From Platanthera guangdongensis (Eukaryota; Streptophyta; Magnoliopsida; Asparagales; Orchidaceae): 64,000 bases of DNA. Shown in pieces: positions 54,547-64,000 of the stretch. The first letter of the stretch is position 1. Each line of letters opens with the position of its first letter. The stretch is taken from contig CM077157.1 of NCBI GenBank assembly GCA_039583875.1, forward strand, positions 72,478,346-72,542,345, in the 5' to 3' direction. A model generated the notes under the pieces. That model saw only the letters and a list, made by a program, of their open reading frames with translations. It ran no database searches and was not told the DNA's origin. Made by a program: the position numbers and the translations under genes.

Positions 54547-56624
54547 TGTTGGGTACATTGGTTTAAATGTACCTGATTTGAAGAAGCCTCACCCTACTCA
54601 ATGATATACATCAAAATGTATTTGATGTGTTTTGAGTTTACTTGTGCAGGTTAAGTATTTGCAGGAATGAAGCAAAAGTTTCTAAGTCCATGTGTCGACA
54701 CCCAGGAGGAAAGTGTCGACACTTAAAAAGACTTGTGTCGACACCCAGACAAGCAGTGTTGACACTTGGAGTCATTGTGTCGACACCAGGGATGCAGAGT
54801 CGACACCAGACAGAAAGTGTCGACACAAGGAGCTGTGTCGACACTCAATGGAGTAAAATGCAGTAAAGCAGTGTCGACACTAGGAGCTGTATCGACACCC
54901 AATAGAATTGTGTCTACATCAGAAAGTGTCGACACTTGGAGGTTGTGTCGACACTCACCAAAAGTCAGTAGAGACTAAGTATAAGTGTCGACACACAGAA
55001 CAATGTGTCGACACACAACAGAAGAGTCAACACTTGATGAAAGTGTCGACACCCAGAACAATGTGTCGACACACAATAGAAGAGTCAACACTTGAAGAAA
55101 GTGTCGACACAAGATAGAATGTGTCGACACTCAGCTGAAGACTCAACACTTGAAGAAAGTGTCGACACATGGAGCTGAGTCGACACTTAGCAGAGATCAG
55201 CAAGTTCAACAAAATATTCTAAGTACAAGTGTCGACACTAAGGGGATGTGTCGACACTCAGCTGAAGTCTCAACAGAAGAAGATTGTGTCGACACAAGGA
55301 GCTGTGTCGACACTCAGCAAGTATCAACACTGAAGACATGTGTCGACACCAAGAAGCAGTGTCGACACTTAATAGATTCAACACATGAAGATGTGTCGAC
55401 ACAAAGGAGATGTGTCGACACTTAGAAGAATTCAGCAATATACTGAAGTACAAGTACTTGTGTCGACACACATTATCAGTGTCGACACATGAAGAAGAAG
55501 CAGTGTCGAGATAAAGAATCAACAACACAAGGAGTTGTGTCGACACCTTATAGGCTAGTGTCGACACATAGACATATTGTGTCGACACTTGGTCTATAAG
55601 TGTCGACACTTAAAGACAGAAAGTCTTGACACTTTCAGACAGTTAGAGAATTTTCAAGAACTGACTGGATGACTTGACAGCTGCCGTTCCAGCCGGTCTA
55701 CAGCACCTGTCAGAGTTATCAGAAAACAGTTATGAACCGGACCAGCCGGTTACCATGAAGAAGGCCTATAAATAGGCATATACTGTCTGCAGGAAGATGT
55801 TGTTCAAGTTCAGAAACATTGATTGATCAAGTATCAAAGAAGATCTAGCTTTCAAGTGAAGATCTAAGAAGTTGGAGAGAGAGAGCTCCATCCAAGAAAT
55901 CAGCTGTTGGAACCCAGCTGAGAAGAAGGGTTCAGATTGTTCTGAATCTTAAGATGTAGAGATCAAGGATCAACTGCAGAGGAATCAGTTTTATTGTGTT
56001 CTACTTTCAAGAAGCTTTGAAGAAAGCCAAGTCAGATTGATTTCAGCAGAGTTCTTCCAAGAACTCATCAAGAAACTCACATCTCATCTCTCTATTCTCT
56101 GAGTTGTTGAGTTAACATTATTGTATTCATTTTTATCTTATAGGATCCTTAGGGATCTGAGTTTTGTAAGCCTGTAATTATAAAGGCTGAGTGTAGGGCT
56201 TGAGAGCCTGAGTGTAGGAGATTGGAATCTCTGAGTGTAGGCCTTTTGTGGCTGAGTGTAGGCCTTGGTGGCTGAGTGTAGGCCTTGGTGGCTGAGTGTA
56301 AGCTTTGTGGAAAAGCTGAGTTGTAGGTCTTTGGGCCTGAGGTGTAGGAACCTGTTTTGGGGTTCTGAGATAGTGGAGAAGTTTGGCCGAATCTAGTACA
56401 CTGCTAGATAGGCGAAGGGGGAAAGTGGATGTACCCAAAGCTTGGGGAACCACTATAAAACTCTGTGTCTACTGTGTGATTGTGGTTTGCTGTGATTGCT
56501 GAATGTGTGTTGTGATAAAGTAGAATAGAATTCTGTGATATTATCTGATTTCTGCCTAAAAAGTTAAAAAGATTCAAGTCACCTATTCACCCCCCCTCTA
56601 GGTGTTTAGGTACAATATCTTTCA
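54547..56624 (+). repeat. COP-C 3' LTR (2,078 bp)
   Basis: Nearly identical to 43511-45587, with scattered single-base differences and the same order of palindrome array (54690-55612), TATAAATA (55767-55774), minisatellite, GGGGAACCACTATAAAA (56444-56460) and hairpin (56580-56604). TSD CCCGA follows. Confidence 0.95.
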
Positions 56625-57482
56625 CCCGAGAGCAAATCCAACTTGGAGAACCAATGCTCTCCTACTAATTGGTCGAATAACTCATCTATCTAGGGTAAAG
56701 GGTGTGTGTTCTGCACCGTTAAACGGTTGAGTTCCCGGTAGTCTATACATAATCATAAGGTCCTATCATTCTTCTTAATGAATAGAACAAGGGCTCCCCA
56801 AGGTGATGTGCTAGGGCGAATAAATCCTGAATCCACCAGTTCATGCAATTGAACTCTAAACTCTGAAAGTTCCTTTGGGTCCATTCGATAAGCGGTCCTG
56901 GAGACGGGCTTGGCAACTGGTACTAGCTTAATTTGAAAATCCACCTCTCGATGCGGGGTAATCCCAACAGCTTATCGGGAATCACCTTGGGAAAATCCAA
57001 CACCACTCGCACATCCTTCATATCTATTGTCCTCTCATTCATTTCGAAACAAATCATGTAAACTTCATCCCCTCTCATGTGGGCGTTCAAGGCCTGAATT
57101 GAAGATAATAACAAGCGTGGTGCGAATCTTATACCTTGTAAAATGACTTCAGTCTCTCGATGTCTCAAGTAAATCCTCTTCTCCGCGCAGTCAAATCTTG
57201 CGTGATGTCAATTCAACCATGCCATCCCCAGAATAAGGTCGAATTCTAGCATCCTCAAAACTGTGGCAGGGGTATCAAAGGTCTTTCCTCTAAGGAGTAT
57301 CTCCAAGTCGCACTTGGGGGTTGCGGTCATCTCTAAGCCATCTAGAAGGCGTACTCTCTAAGCAATACCAGTGAAGTATTGCACTCCTTCTAGGTCATTA
57401 ACAAAGTCTATCGACACAAACTAGTGCGATGCACCGGTATCGAATAACGTATAGGACGGTTTCCCACCTACCATTATGGTGC
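56625..57482 (-). pseudogene. GYP3 pol, 5' part: protease and start of RT
   Basis: Minus strand: FDTGASH (DTG at 57433-57441) followed by a stop, then FDLILGMAWLN near 57220 (also followed by a stop). Next come the linker to the RT (MDFQIKLVPVAKPVSRTAYRM, 56880-56944) and SPWGALVLFIKK, IDELFDQLVG and SKLDL up to the COP-C junction. It continues at 43510. Several stop codons are present. Confidence 0.82.
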
Positions 57483-57577
57483 CTAACTACCAATAGCAAA
57501 TACTCAAAGCTAGACTTCTAGTACACTTAAGCAACTTAAGGTGATTACTGAAAATATGTTAATTAACTATAACAAAC
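57483..57577 (-). other. Candidate 95-nt intron between GYP3 gag and protease
   Basis: On the minus strand, gag codons for EVIEG reach GAAG|GTTTGTT (donor at 57577-57576). The segment ends GGTAGTTAG (57484-57483), and the next bases restore codons for GTIMVGGKPSYTLFDTG in phase 1. Unspliced, the segment contains stops. The position, inside a Gly codon before protease, is the same as in GYP1, although the intron sequences differ. Confidence 0.55.
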
Positions 57578-58683
57578 CTTCAATCACCTCCTGATGGTTC
57601 CGCTCCTGCTCCATGTCCAGTACGAACAACTGATTCCGAGCAGGTCCGGGGTTTCCTCCTCGTGGTCCTCGTCCTCGACCATGCATATGTCCCCATCCTC
57701 GTGGAGCTGCCACAGGGAGAGCAGGAGGAGCATTACAAACTAGCTGTGGGCAGTAACGTCAAATGTCGCCCGGTTGGTTGCATTGGAAGCATACTCACCC
57801 ATACCGCCCTTCGGATTGTTGGAACTGTTGAAGTTGTGGAGGTGGAGGCAATGCTGGCGGCTGTGGGACTGGGCTCTCCATTCTAAAATTTCGGGGGAAA
57901 CGCCTGCCACATCTCTGGTATCCTCTTCCAACTCTATTGTCATGCCTCCTTATGTTACTAGGGACAGCTTCCATCACACCCTCAGTGGGTCTCTTACCAC
58001 TTCCCAAGTGGTCTGCCTCTAGTCTCTTCGCCATGTCAATTATCTCTGCTAAGCTGGAGTCGGCTATAAACAAAAGGGCTTGTCTCAGGGGGTCCCGCAT
58101 GCCTTTGTAGAACCTTTTAGCATATCCTCTGTCATCCAAATCGTAGGAGTCAGCAAATCTAGCCAGATGCTGAAACTCTCGCTGCTACTTTATGACTGAC
58201 GTGGATCCCTGCTTCAGCTGCAGGAAACTTTCTTCAAGTTCATCTCGAGCTGTCGAACGGATAAAGTGCTCTAAGAAAGCTTCAGAAAACTCGCTCCAAC
58301 TAATATCCATGTAGACTCTTCCTTCTAAGGTGGAGCCCATGAGAGACTTCCACCACCTTTTTGCATGCAGTTCCAAAAGTGACACTACCAGGGTAATAGC
58401 CATATTGTTCGAACATCTAATTCATGCAATCAACTCTTGCACGATGTCGAGCCATTCATCTGCATGGACTGTCGACTCCGTCCCAAGGTAGGCAGGAGGG
58501 GAGAGAGCTCGGAAGGTGCTCAACCAATTAGAGCTCGGTGCTTGTTATTGTACAGGGGCTTGTTGACCTAATGGCATCTAAGATAGCTGTGAGTGTCTGT
58601 CCTACCTCCGATTGCTGAAATTGTGTGGGTATGAATGAGGCGGGAGTGCCCCCCACTGGCTCAACGTGCACTGGGATCTACAT
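57578..58683 (-). pseudogene. GYP3 gag
   Basis: Minus-strand Ty3 gag: DEWLDIVQELI (about 58440-58470), AKRWWKSLMG, WSEFSEAFLEHF, ESFLQLKQG (58190-58350), then KRFYKGMRDPLRQ (about 58080-58110). The zinc knuckle region (about 57740-57790) reads CFQC, an Asp where His is expected, a stop, then RYC, so the knuckle is lost. The N-terminal end runs into COP-D near 58684 with no leader, PBS or LTR. Confidence 0.75.
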
Positions 58684-58845
58684 GTAAGGTACAAACCTAA
58701 GGTAAGGTTTGCTAATCTTAAGGTCAAAGTTGGATGTATAACAGATATGAATCCTGAGAGCGTCAAACCTAAGGTCAGGTTGGCTAATCTTAAGGTTAAA
58801 CCTAAGGTCAGGTTTGCTAATCTTAAGGTCAAAGTTTGTTGATTT
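58684..58845. repeat. CCTAAGGTCAGGTTTGCTAA tandem repeats in COP-D gag
   Basis: Three copies of a 33-36 bp unit encode PKVRFANLKVK in one frame: about 58688, 58768 and 58801. They lie just before the zinc knuckle. Between the first two is GTATAACAGATATGAATCC, a second copy of sequence found at the knuckle itself (about 58895), so the stretch grew by local duplication. Confidence 0.75.
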
Positions 58846-59082
58846 CTGTCCTAAGGAATGCCAGCACAAAGTTCTTTTTGTTCCTCCAAAGTGGAGTTAT
58901 AACAGATATGAATGCTGGTGTTGTGGAAAGGTAGGACACTTTGCCTTGTTCTGTTGGTTCAATTACACTGTGTCTCATGTTCGGAAAATGTATCGAGTTA
59001 AGAAGTACACAGGTGGTCTCAATGGAGCCACTACCAACAAGCACCTAGGACCCAAAATAATAGGGGTTCCTAAGGAAAAATA
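58846..59082 (+). pseudogene. COP-D gag C-terminal part with zinc knuckle
   Basis: The frame through CWCCGKVGHFALFC (58913-58954) runs to TAA 59080-59082 (VPKEK-stop). The knuckle is intact. As in COP-C, the stop is followed in the same frame by a T-rich tract and TTTTGCAG|GT (about 59090-59101) and then pol. Confidence 0.8.
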
Positions 59083-59097
59083 AATTCTTATTTTGCA

Positions 59098-60299
59098 GGT
59101 ATGTCCAAGCACTAGAGAAAGACCAATCTGATACTTAGATAGTGGATGTTCCAGACACATGAATGGAATAAAGAGCAGTTTGAGCGAGTATATTCTTAAA
59201 AAGAATGGACCAAAGCAGATCTTTGGTGGAGTTGACAAAGGAATTACCAGAAGTTATGTAATATCTCAAATGACTTAGTCACTTTCACCAAAGTAGCTAA
59301 TGTGGAAGGGTTGCAACACAACATTATAAGCATAAGCCAACTTTGTGATCTTGTCTATGACATTACATTTCATAGGGATGAGTACCTCATATAGAAGTCA
59401 AGTGACCAAGAGGTTATCTTGGCAGGCACTAGGTGTGGGAATGTATATTTCTTAAATTTTGTTTGCTTATAGTCAGACTCACCAATTTTCCTAGCTGCGA
59501 ATGAGAAAGCTTCACACTGTGTCAAATGGCACAAGAGGCTAGGTCATTTGAACTATAAGACCATAGGCAAGCTTTTTAGTAAAGAGCTAGTTAGGAATGG
59601 TCATAATATTAAATGCTCTAAGGAGAGCATTTGCTCTGCATGCCAAAAAGGCAAGCAGACCAAAGCTTCATTTAAAAGAATGGAATCCAAAGACTCAATG
59701 AGGTGTTTAAACCTCTTGCATATGGAATTGTTTGGTCCTATGCCAATTCATACTCTAGGAAGGAGAGTCTACACCTTTGTAATTATTGATGAGTATTTTA
59801 GATTCACTTGAGTTTTCTTCTTAAGGAAAAAGTCTGAAACTCCTGATGTCTTCAAGACATTTGTCGAACAAATACAGAATGAATTGAATAGTTTTGTAGT
59901 TAGAATTGTGTTTCAGTCTGAATATATGACAAAGTTTTGTGAAGAACTTGGGATTCAGCATGAGTATTCCGCTCCAAGAACACTCCAACAAAATGGAATT
60001 GCTGAGAGAAAGAACAGAGCTCTCATTAAAGCTGGAAGAACCATGCTGAGTGATTCTTCTCTCCTAGAATATTTCTGGGCTGAAGCTATTAAAATAACAT
60101 GTCATGTTCTTAATAGAGCTTCAATCAACAAAAGGTTAAATAAGACTCCTTATGAACTAATGGAGGGCAGAAAACCAAACTTGGCCTATTTTAGAATCTT
60201 TGGATGTAGACGTTATGTATTAAATAATGGGAAAACATATATAACTAAGTTTGTTGAGAAGTCATATGATGGCATATTTGTTGGTTATAGTAACCACAG
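59098..60299 (+). pseudogene. COP-D pol fragment: protease and integrase
   Basis: Protease [12 protein letters not shown] (about 59134-59170), preceded by a TGA; GAG-pre-integrase [14 protein letters not shown] (59528-59570). In the integrase the first acidic site reads HMELFGP (about 59717-59737) instead of HMDLFGP, and the RSDHG stretch holding the second Asp is missing by an in-frame deletion near 59905. PQQNGIAERKNR-like sequence follows (LQQNGIAERKNR, about 59985-60020). A stop after RFT (59809-59811) and frame changes are present. It ends at SIRE-E. Confidence 0.85.
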
Positions 60300-61784
60300 T
60301 GTTGCCCCTAGTTTGGATTTGGGCTAGATTCACTAATTATGATGTATTTGACCCACATTATATAGCCAGGGTCAAGTGTTTGACTCTTATATTTTAGGAT
60401 AAGTCATTAGGTTCAACATTCATGGACCGGCCAATAAAAGACTTCAGGAGACTCAAGACTTGGAAGAAATCAAAATTCAGTATATAAGTTCGACGTTCAT
60501 CGAACTTAGCTTGACAATAGTCATGCTCTACTCGACGAACTCAGAAATCATTCTCTGAGTTGAGCTCGACGATATTCGAGCTCAGGACGATGAAGTCTGG
60601 AGTTCAGCTTCAACACATTCTTTCCAGTTTACTTTCGCTGAACTCAGCTCGACAAAGACAGATTCTGTGCTCGACGAACTTGGATTGCAGAATTGGCAGG
60701 ATATTCGCAAAATGCAGAACGCTGAGCGCAGCTTGACGAACAGGATTTCTCAGCTCGACGAACTTGGATCTCCGGTCGACGAAATGTGTTTAGAGCTCAA
60801 CGAATTCTGTCTAGTGCCAGACTTAGAGTTTTTCCCTCATTTTTGTCCTAATTCTATATATTATTTAAAAGTAATTCTCTGAATAATTAATGCATATATT
60901 CCCCTGAATATAGCCGTTATTGGCAGCATTGATTATGGTATTCCTCAAGGTTAATTACTTGCTGAATATATTGGGACAGTTGGGAAACTCATTAAAGGCA
61001 ATATTCTCCAACCGTATTTCATTCTCCAGGCAATCCGCAATCAAGGCTGGGTATTCAAAATTCAAAAGAGAATTAGACAGAGAATATACAAGAGATTTTA
61101 TCTTTCAGACGACAAGCAGTGATACATATCAGAGAAGAATTACATAAAACACTTAGAATCATTCTCTGTGCAGAAAACATAAAATTTTCTCCTTGTGCTT
61201 ACTGAAGACTGAAGAAGAACAACAAACGAATATCAAGAGACTTCTTCAACTTCAACTCCCAGAACTTTCAAGGACAACAAACTCTGAATCAGTCAGAAGT
61301 CCCTGAATCATTTCAAGTCAAGGCAGAAGACCTACACCCTGAGCAATGCTCCAAGTGATTTTGGAAGGTGCCTTGATAACAACAATCCACTAAGTCTTTT
61401 ATAATTATTAGAGAAAGAGAAGACAAAATCACCTATCTCTCCTCATGTATAAAGGGTTTATTAACTCCCTTCAAAAGTTTATTCTTGGTTTTTGGGCACC
61501 TGATCAAAAGCTCAAAGGGTTGTGAGATCTCCCTGGAAATAGATCTTGTGGTGGCAGTCACCTGATGAAAAACCTGCTAGTGGATTCCTACCAGGGTTGT
61601 AGAAGAGTGGATGTACCCAGTTTGGAGAACCACTATAAAATTCTTGTGTCATCTGGTTGATCATTTTTCATGCTGCTCTTGCTCTATTGTGATATCCTAG
61701 GTTACTCAGATAGATTAGATTAGTTTGCTGTAAATCAGATCTATCCCCTATTTGATCGGTATCTAAGGCATACCATATCTTTCA
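60300..61784 (+). repeat. SIRE-E 5' LTR (1,485 bp)
   Basis: Begins TGTTGCCCCTAGTTTGG and ends CATATCTTTCA, followed by a PBS. It is related to the SIRE-B LTR (TTGGATTTGGGCTAGATTCA). TCGACGA motifs at 60488-60805 are partly decayed. GGAGAACCACTATAAAA is at 61624-61640. The C-loop hairpin of the other Sireviruses is not recognisable. Confidence 0.85.
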
Positions 61785-61786
61785 AT

Positions 61787-61801
61787 TGGTATCAGAGAGG
61801 T
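61787..61801 (+). promoter_or_regulatory. SIRE-E primer binding site
   Basis: TGGTATCAGAGAGGT two bases after the LTR matches the initiator tRNA-Met site. The leader to gag is about 90 bp. Confidence 0.83.
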
Positions 61802-61892
61802 ACTCCTTTGGTTGTACAAGCAAATACTTGAACCAAAAGATTCTTAATAGATCTGATTTCTATTTCCTTAGCTTTTCTGTTTAGTTCACAGC

Positions 61893-63993
61893 ATGGCACA
61901 GTACAAGGATTATACAAGCACCAGACCTCCAGTGTGCAACTTAAATAAGTTAGTCATCTAGAATGCAAGAATCATGCTTTATATGAATTCTATTGATGAA
62001 GACATATATAATTCTATTTTGACAGGTCCCCCTCAACCTACATCTACTACTACATCTTCAAGTACACATGCTGTTCCACTACCTGAGTGGACAAATGCTC
62101 AAAAGAAGGCCAAAATAGCAGATGCAAAGGCCATGAACATCCTAGCATAGACATATTCCAAAAAGTGGCTGAGTGCACATCTGCCAAGGCCATCTAGACT
62201 CTCACAACCAGATGGTTGCTGGATCAGTAGATGAGAGAAAGGACAGGAGATCAACCCTCATCTCCCAATATGAAAACTTCAAGAAGGATGAATTAGAGTC
62301 TGTTAGTGATATGTATAACAAATTAAGCTCAATCATCAATGAGCTAAAGACTCTGGATAAGGATATCACTCTTAATGAAGTGAATGACAAGATCCTTATG
62401 TGCTTCTCAAGCTCATGGGATTCCATATATGGCCAATCAAGGAGGCCAGAAGTGTTAATGAGATTTCTACAGAATCTCTTCTGGGAAAGCTCAAGCTATA
62501 AAAGCAGCTAATAAAGTCAAGAGAAGCTGTAGAACAGAAGACTCAACCTCCAGTAAGAAAGTAACAGAACATTGCTTTCAAAGCTTTAGATGAATCAGAA
62601 GATCTAATAACAAGTAAAGAAGTTCTGAGTCTCTTAGCCAAGAGATTCTACAAAATGGCAAAGAAGGACTTCAGAAGAAAGTCCTCTACGCAAGATGACA
62701 AACCCAGGTATGACAAGACACCCACTAAAGAGATTGTTTGTTTTGGGTGCAGGAAACAAGGACACTTCATATCAGAGTGTCCAGAAAATCAAAAGAAGGA
62801 GAAAAGAAGAAAAGAAGAAAAGAAAAGGACTCCATAAAACATCACTACAGCAACCATAAGAGAAAAGAGAAGGGCTTTGTGGCTGAGACTTGTAGTGACA
62901 CTGAAGAAGAATCCTCGTCTTCCATCTCCAGTGAAGATAAAGAAGAAGCAAAGGCAAGGCAAGTGTGCCGTATGGCTATCAATGCCTCCAGTAGCCTGTC
63001 TAAAGCTGAGTAGTCAGACAATGAAGAATCATCAGAATCTGAGTCAGATCAGGTATTGCCTTCCTTTGATTACAATTCAGAAAATTTAAAAAATACATTT
63101 AAATCTTTTCGTATATATTTAATTAATTCTGAAAATGAAATTAAAGCTCTTAGAAAAAAATTGTCTGATCAAGAGAACTTAACTTCAAAAAACATTAAGT
63201 TAAAAGATGAATTAACTTTAGCCAATGAACAAATCATCTCACTAAAATCTGAATTGGCTGAGGCAAGGTAACTTGAAGAATCCCTAAATGGGAGAAGCAT
63301 CAAGTTGATGGACATCACAAGTACAATAAATGTCAGGCTAAATGGCAAGCTGTGCTTAGGTGCTTCATCAAGCCAACCCCCACTGATTCAAAAAAATATA
63401 TTGTCAACACCTATAAAATTTGTTTCAGAAAAGGGTAAAGAAAGGATAGATAATAATGATAACGTTAAACAAACAGATGTTAAACAAAAGAATAAGAAAA
63501 AGAAAAAGAATAAAAAAGTCCTAACTATAACAATGTTCAACAGATTTCGTCGAACTCCGATCGATGAAATGTGTACAGTTCGTCGAACTCAAGTCGACAA
63601 ACTCCTAGCGCAAATTTCCATTATAATTATTCGTTGAACTATGATCGACGAAACCAGTATGGTTCATCGATCCGAGATCGACGATTTTGGGGCCCAAAAA
63701 ATGACTACTTTCATTCTCTGAGTGGAGTTTGACGAACTCATCCCCATTTGTTGAACTCATATCGAGGAACTTACTTGAATTCGTCGAACCCAGTTCAAGT
63801 TAACAGAAACTTTGATTTTCCTAGAACTTATAATCAACCAACATCTTCTTTTATTCAATTTAATCAATGGATTATTCCACCTAGAAGATATCATCCTTTA
63901 GGTTATAAATGCCAACCTGAATATTCTTATATCTCCAGTTTTAATTATGTGAAGAAAGAAGGACCCAAGGTAACCTGGGTCAAGAATAGCTAA
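61893..63993 (+). pseudogene. SIRE-E gag
   Basis: ATG 61893 (MAQYKDYTST), then RPPVCNLNKL and a TAG near 61959. A gap and frame change occur near 62150, gag domain VDERKDRRSTLISQYENFKKDE (62230-62290), another shift near 62430, then a CCHC knuckle CFGCRKQGHFISEC (about 62741-62782). A Lys/Glu-rich stretch, further shifts, the segment NARLNGKL-like (63305) and the tail to VTWVKNS-stop at 63991-63993 follow. Decayed TTCGTCGAA motifs are at 63540-63795. The last bases, CTAATCTGTTT, match the start of the COP-C junction CTAATCTGTTTTGCAG. Confidence 0.82.
63540..63795. repeat. Decayed TTCGTCGAA hairpin array inside SIRE-E gag
   Basis: TTCGTCGAACTCCGATCGATGA, GTTCGTCGAACTC with AGTCGACAAAC, ATTCGTCGAACC and further one-base variants. 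Several arms carry single transitions (CGTCGA to CATCGA or CGTTGA), as expected from mutation of methylated CpG. The array sits at the same place as in SIRE-A gag. Confidence 0.8.
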
Positions 63994-64000
63994 TCTGTTT

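Larger units (their letters stand above)
43511..56624 (+). mobile_element. COP-C: complete Sirevirus, 13.1 kb, with gag, pol and ORF2
   Basis: 5' LTR 43511-45587, PBS 45590, gag 45692-47725, pol 47732-50899, palindrome-rich spacer, ORF2 51405-54256, polypurine tract 54533-54546, 3' LTR 54547-56624, TSD CCCGA. The LTRs are 2,077 and 2,078 bp and nearly identical, so it is a recent insertion. Gag and pol are in one frame; the lesions there are substitution stops, and ORF2 has one frameshift and one stop. COP-D is a decayed relative. Confidence 0.95.
37116..58683 (-). mobile_element. GYP3: Ty3/gypsy chromovirus, second family, hosts COP-C, 5' end missing
   Basis: Minus-strand element in two pieces, 37116-43510 and 56625-58683, which rejoin in the RT once COP-C and one TSD copy (CCCGA) are removed. 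The 3' LTR is 37116-40864. The gag end is at the right, but no 5' LTR or PBS follows: the sequence changes to COP-D near 58684. The terminal HYPELF motif and long LTR suggest a chromovirus of Tekay type, distinct from GYP1/2. Confidence 0.85.
58684..60299 (+). mobile_element. COP-D: Sirevirus fragment (COP-C relative), truncated both sides
   Basis: Plus-strand fragment starting within gag at the GYP3 boundary and ending in the integrase, where SIRE-E is inserted (CACAG at 60295-60299 would be its TSD). The protein wording is close to COP-C ([29 protein letters not shown]). No LTR of its own is in the window. Confidence 0.82.
60300..64000 (+). mobile_element. SIRE-E: Sirevirus, 5' part, runs off the right edge
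   Basis: 5' LTR 60300-61784, PBS 61787, gag 61893-63993, then the window ends seven bases later inside the gag-pol junction. Gag is close to SIRE-A gag but badly broken. It is inserted into the COP-D integrase. Confidence 0.87.

Overview
The window is plant nuclear DNA made entirely of nested LTR retrotransposons. I see no host gene, tRNA, rRNA or CRISPR array. The plant assignment rests on Ty1/copia elements of the Sirevirus (SIRE/Maximus) and Angela/BARE types, Tekay/Del-like Ty3/gypsy chromoviruses, primer binding sites for initiator tRNA-Met, and 5-bp target-site duplications (TSDs). I cannot name the species. The names COP-A, GYP1-3, SIRE-A/B/E and COP-C/D are mine.

Layout, left to right. 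COP-A (minus strand) is cut by the window start and has an LTR at 3414-4527. It sits inside the 3' LTR of GYP2 (minus strand), which runs 4528-7010 and 29049-33822. GYP2 was split in its reverse transcriptase by the Sirevirus SIRE-A (7011-29048, TSD GGATC). The 5' LTR of SIRE-A was then split by the chromovirus GYP1 (7136-16533, TSD GACCA). GYP2 itself sits in the ORF2 of an older Sirevirus, SIRE-B (33823-37115). Next comes GYP3 (minus strand, 37116-43510 and 56625-58683), split in its reverse transcriptase by the Sirevirus COP-C (43511-56624, TSD CCCGA). COP-D (58684-60299) is a 5'-truncated relative of COP-C, and SIRE-E (60300 to the end) is inserted in its integrase.

Order of insertion from the nesting: SIRE-B is older than GYP2, GYP2 than SIRE-A and COP-A, and SIRE-A than GYP1. 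GYP3 is older than COP-C, and COP-D than SIRE-E. The coding regions are gag, then protease, integrase, RT and RNase H (copia) or protease, RT, RNase H, integrase and chromodomain (gypsy). SIRE-A and COP-C also carry a third gene, ORF2, after pol. Nearly every copy is broken by stops or frameshifts.

Three patterns go beyond ordinary annotation. (1) Every LTR family is packed with short CG-rich palindromes or hairpins sharing a TCGAC(GA) core, and in the Sireviruses the same family-specific motif recurs inside the element, in the pol-ORF2 spacer and (SIRE-A/E) inside gag. (2) GYP1 and GYP3, two different chromoviruses, each have an intron-like segment (76 and 95 nt) at the same phase-1 position between gag and protease. 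(3) Sirevirus gag-pol and pol-ORF2 junctions carry sequences resembling 3' splice sites.
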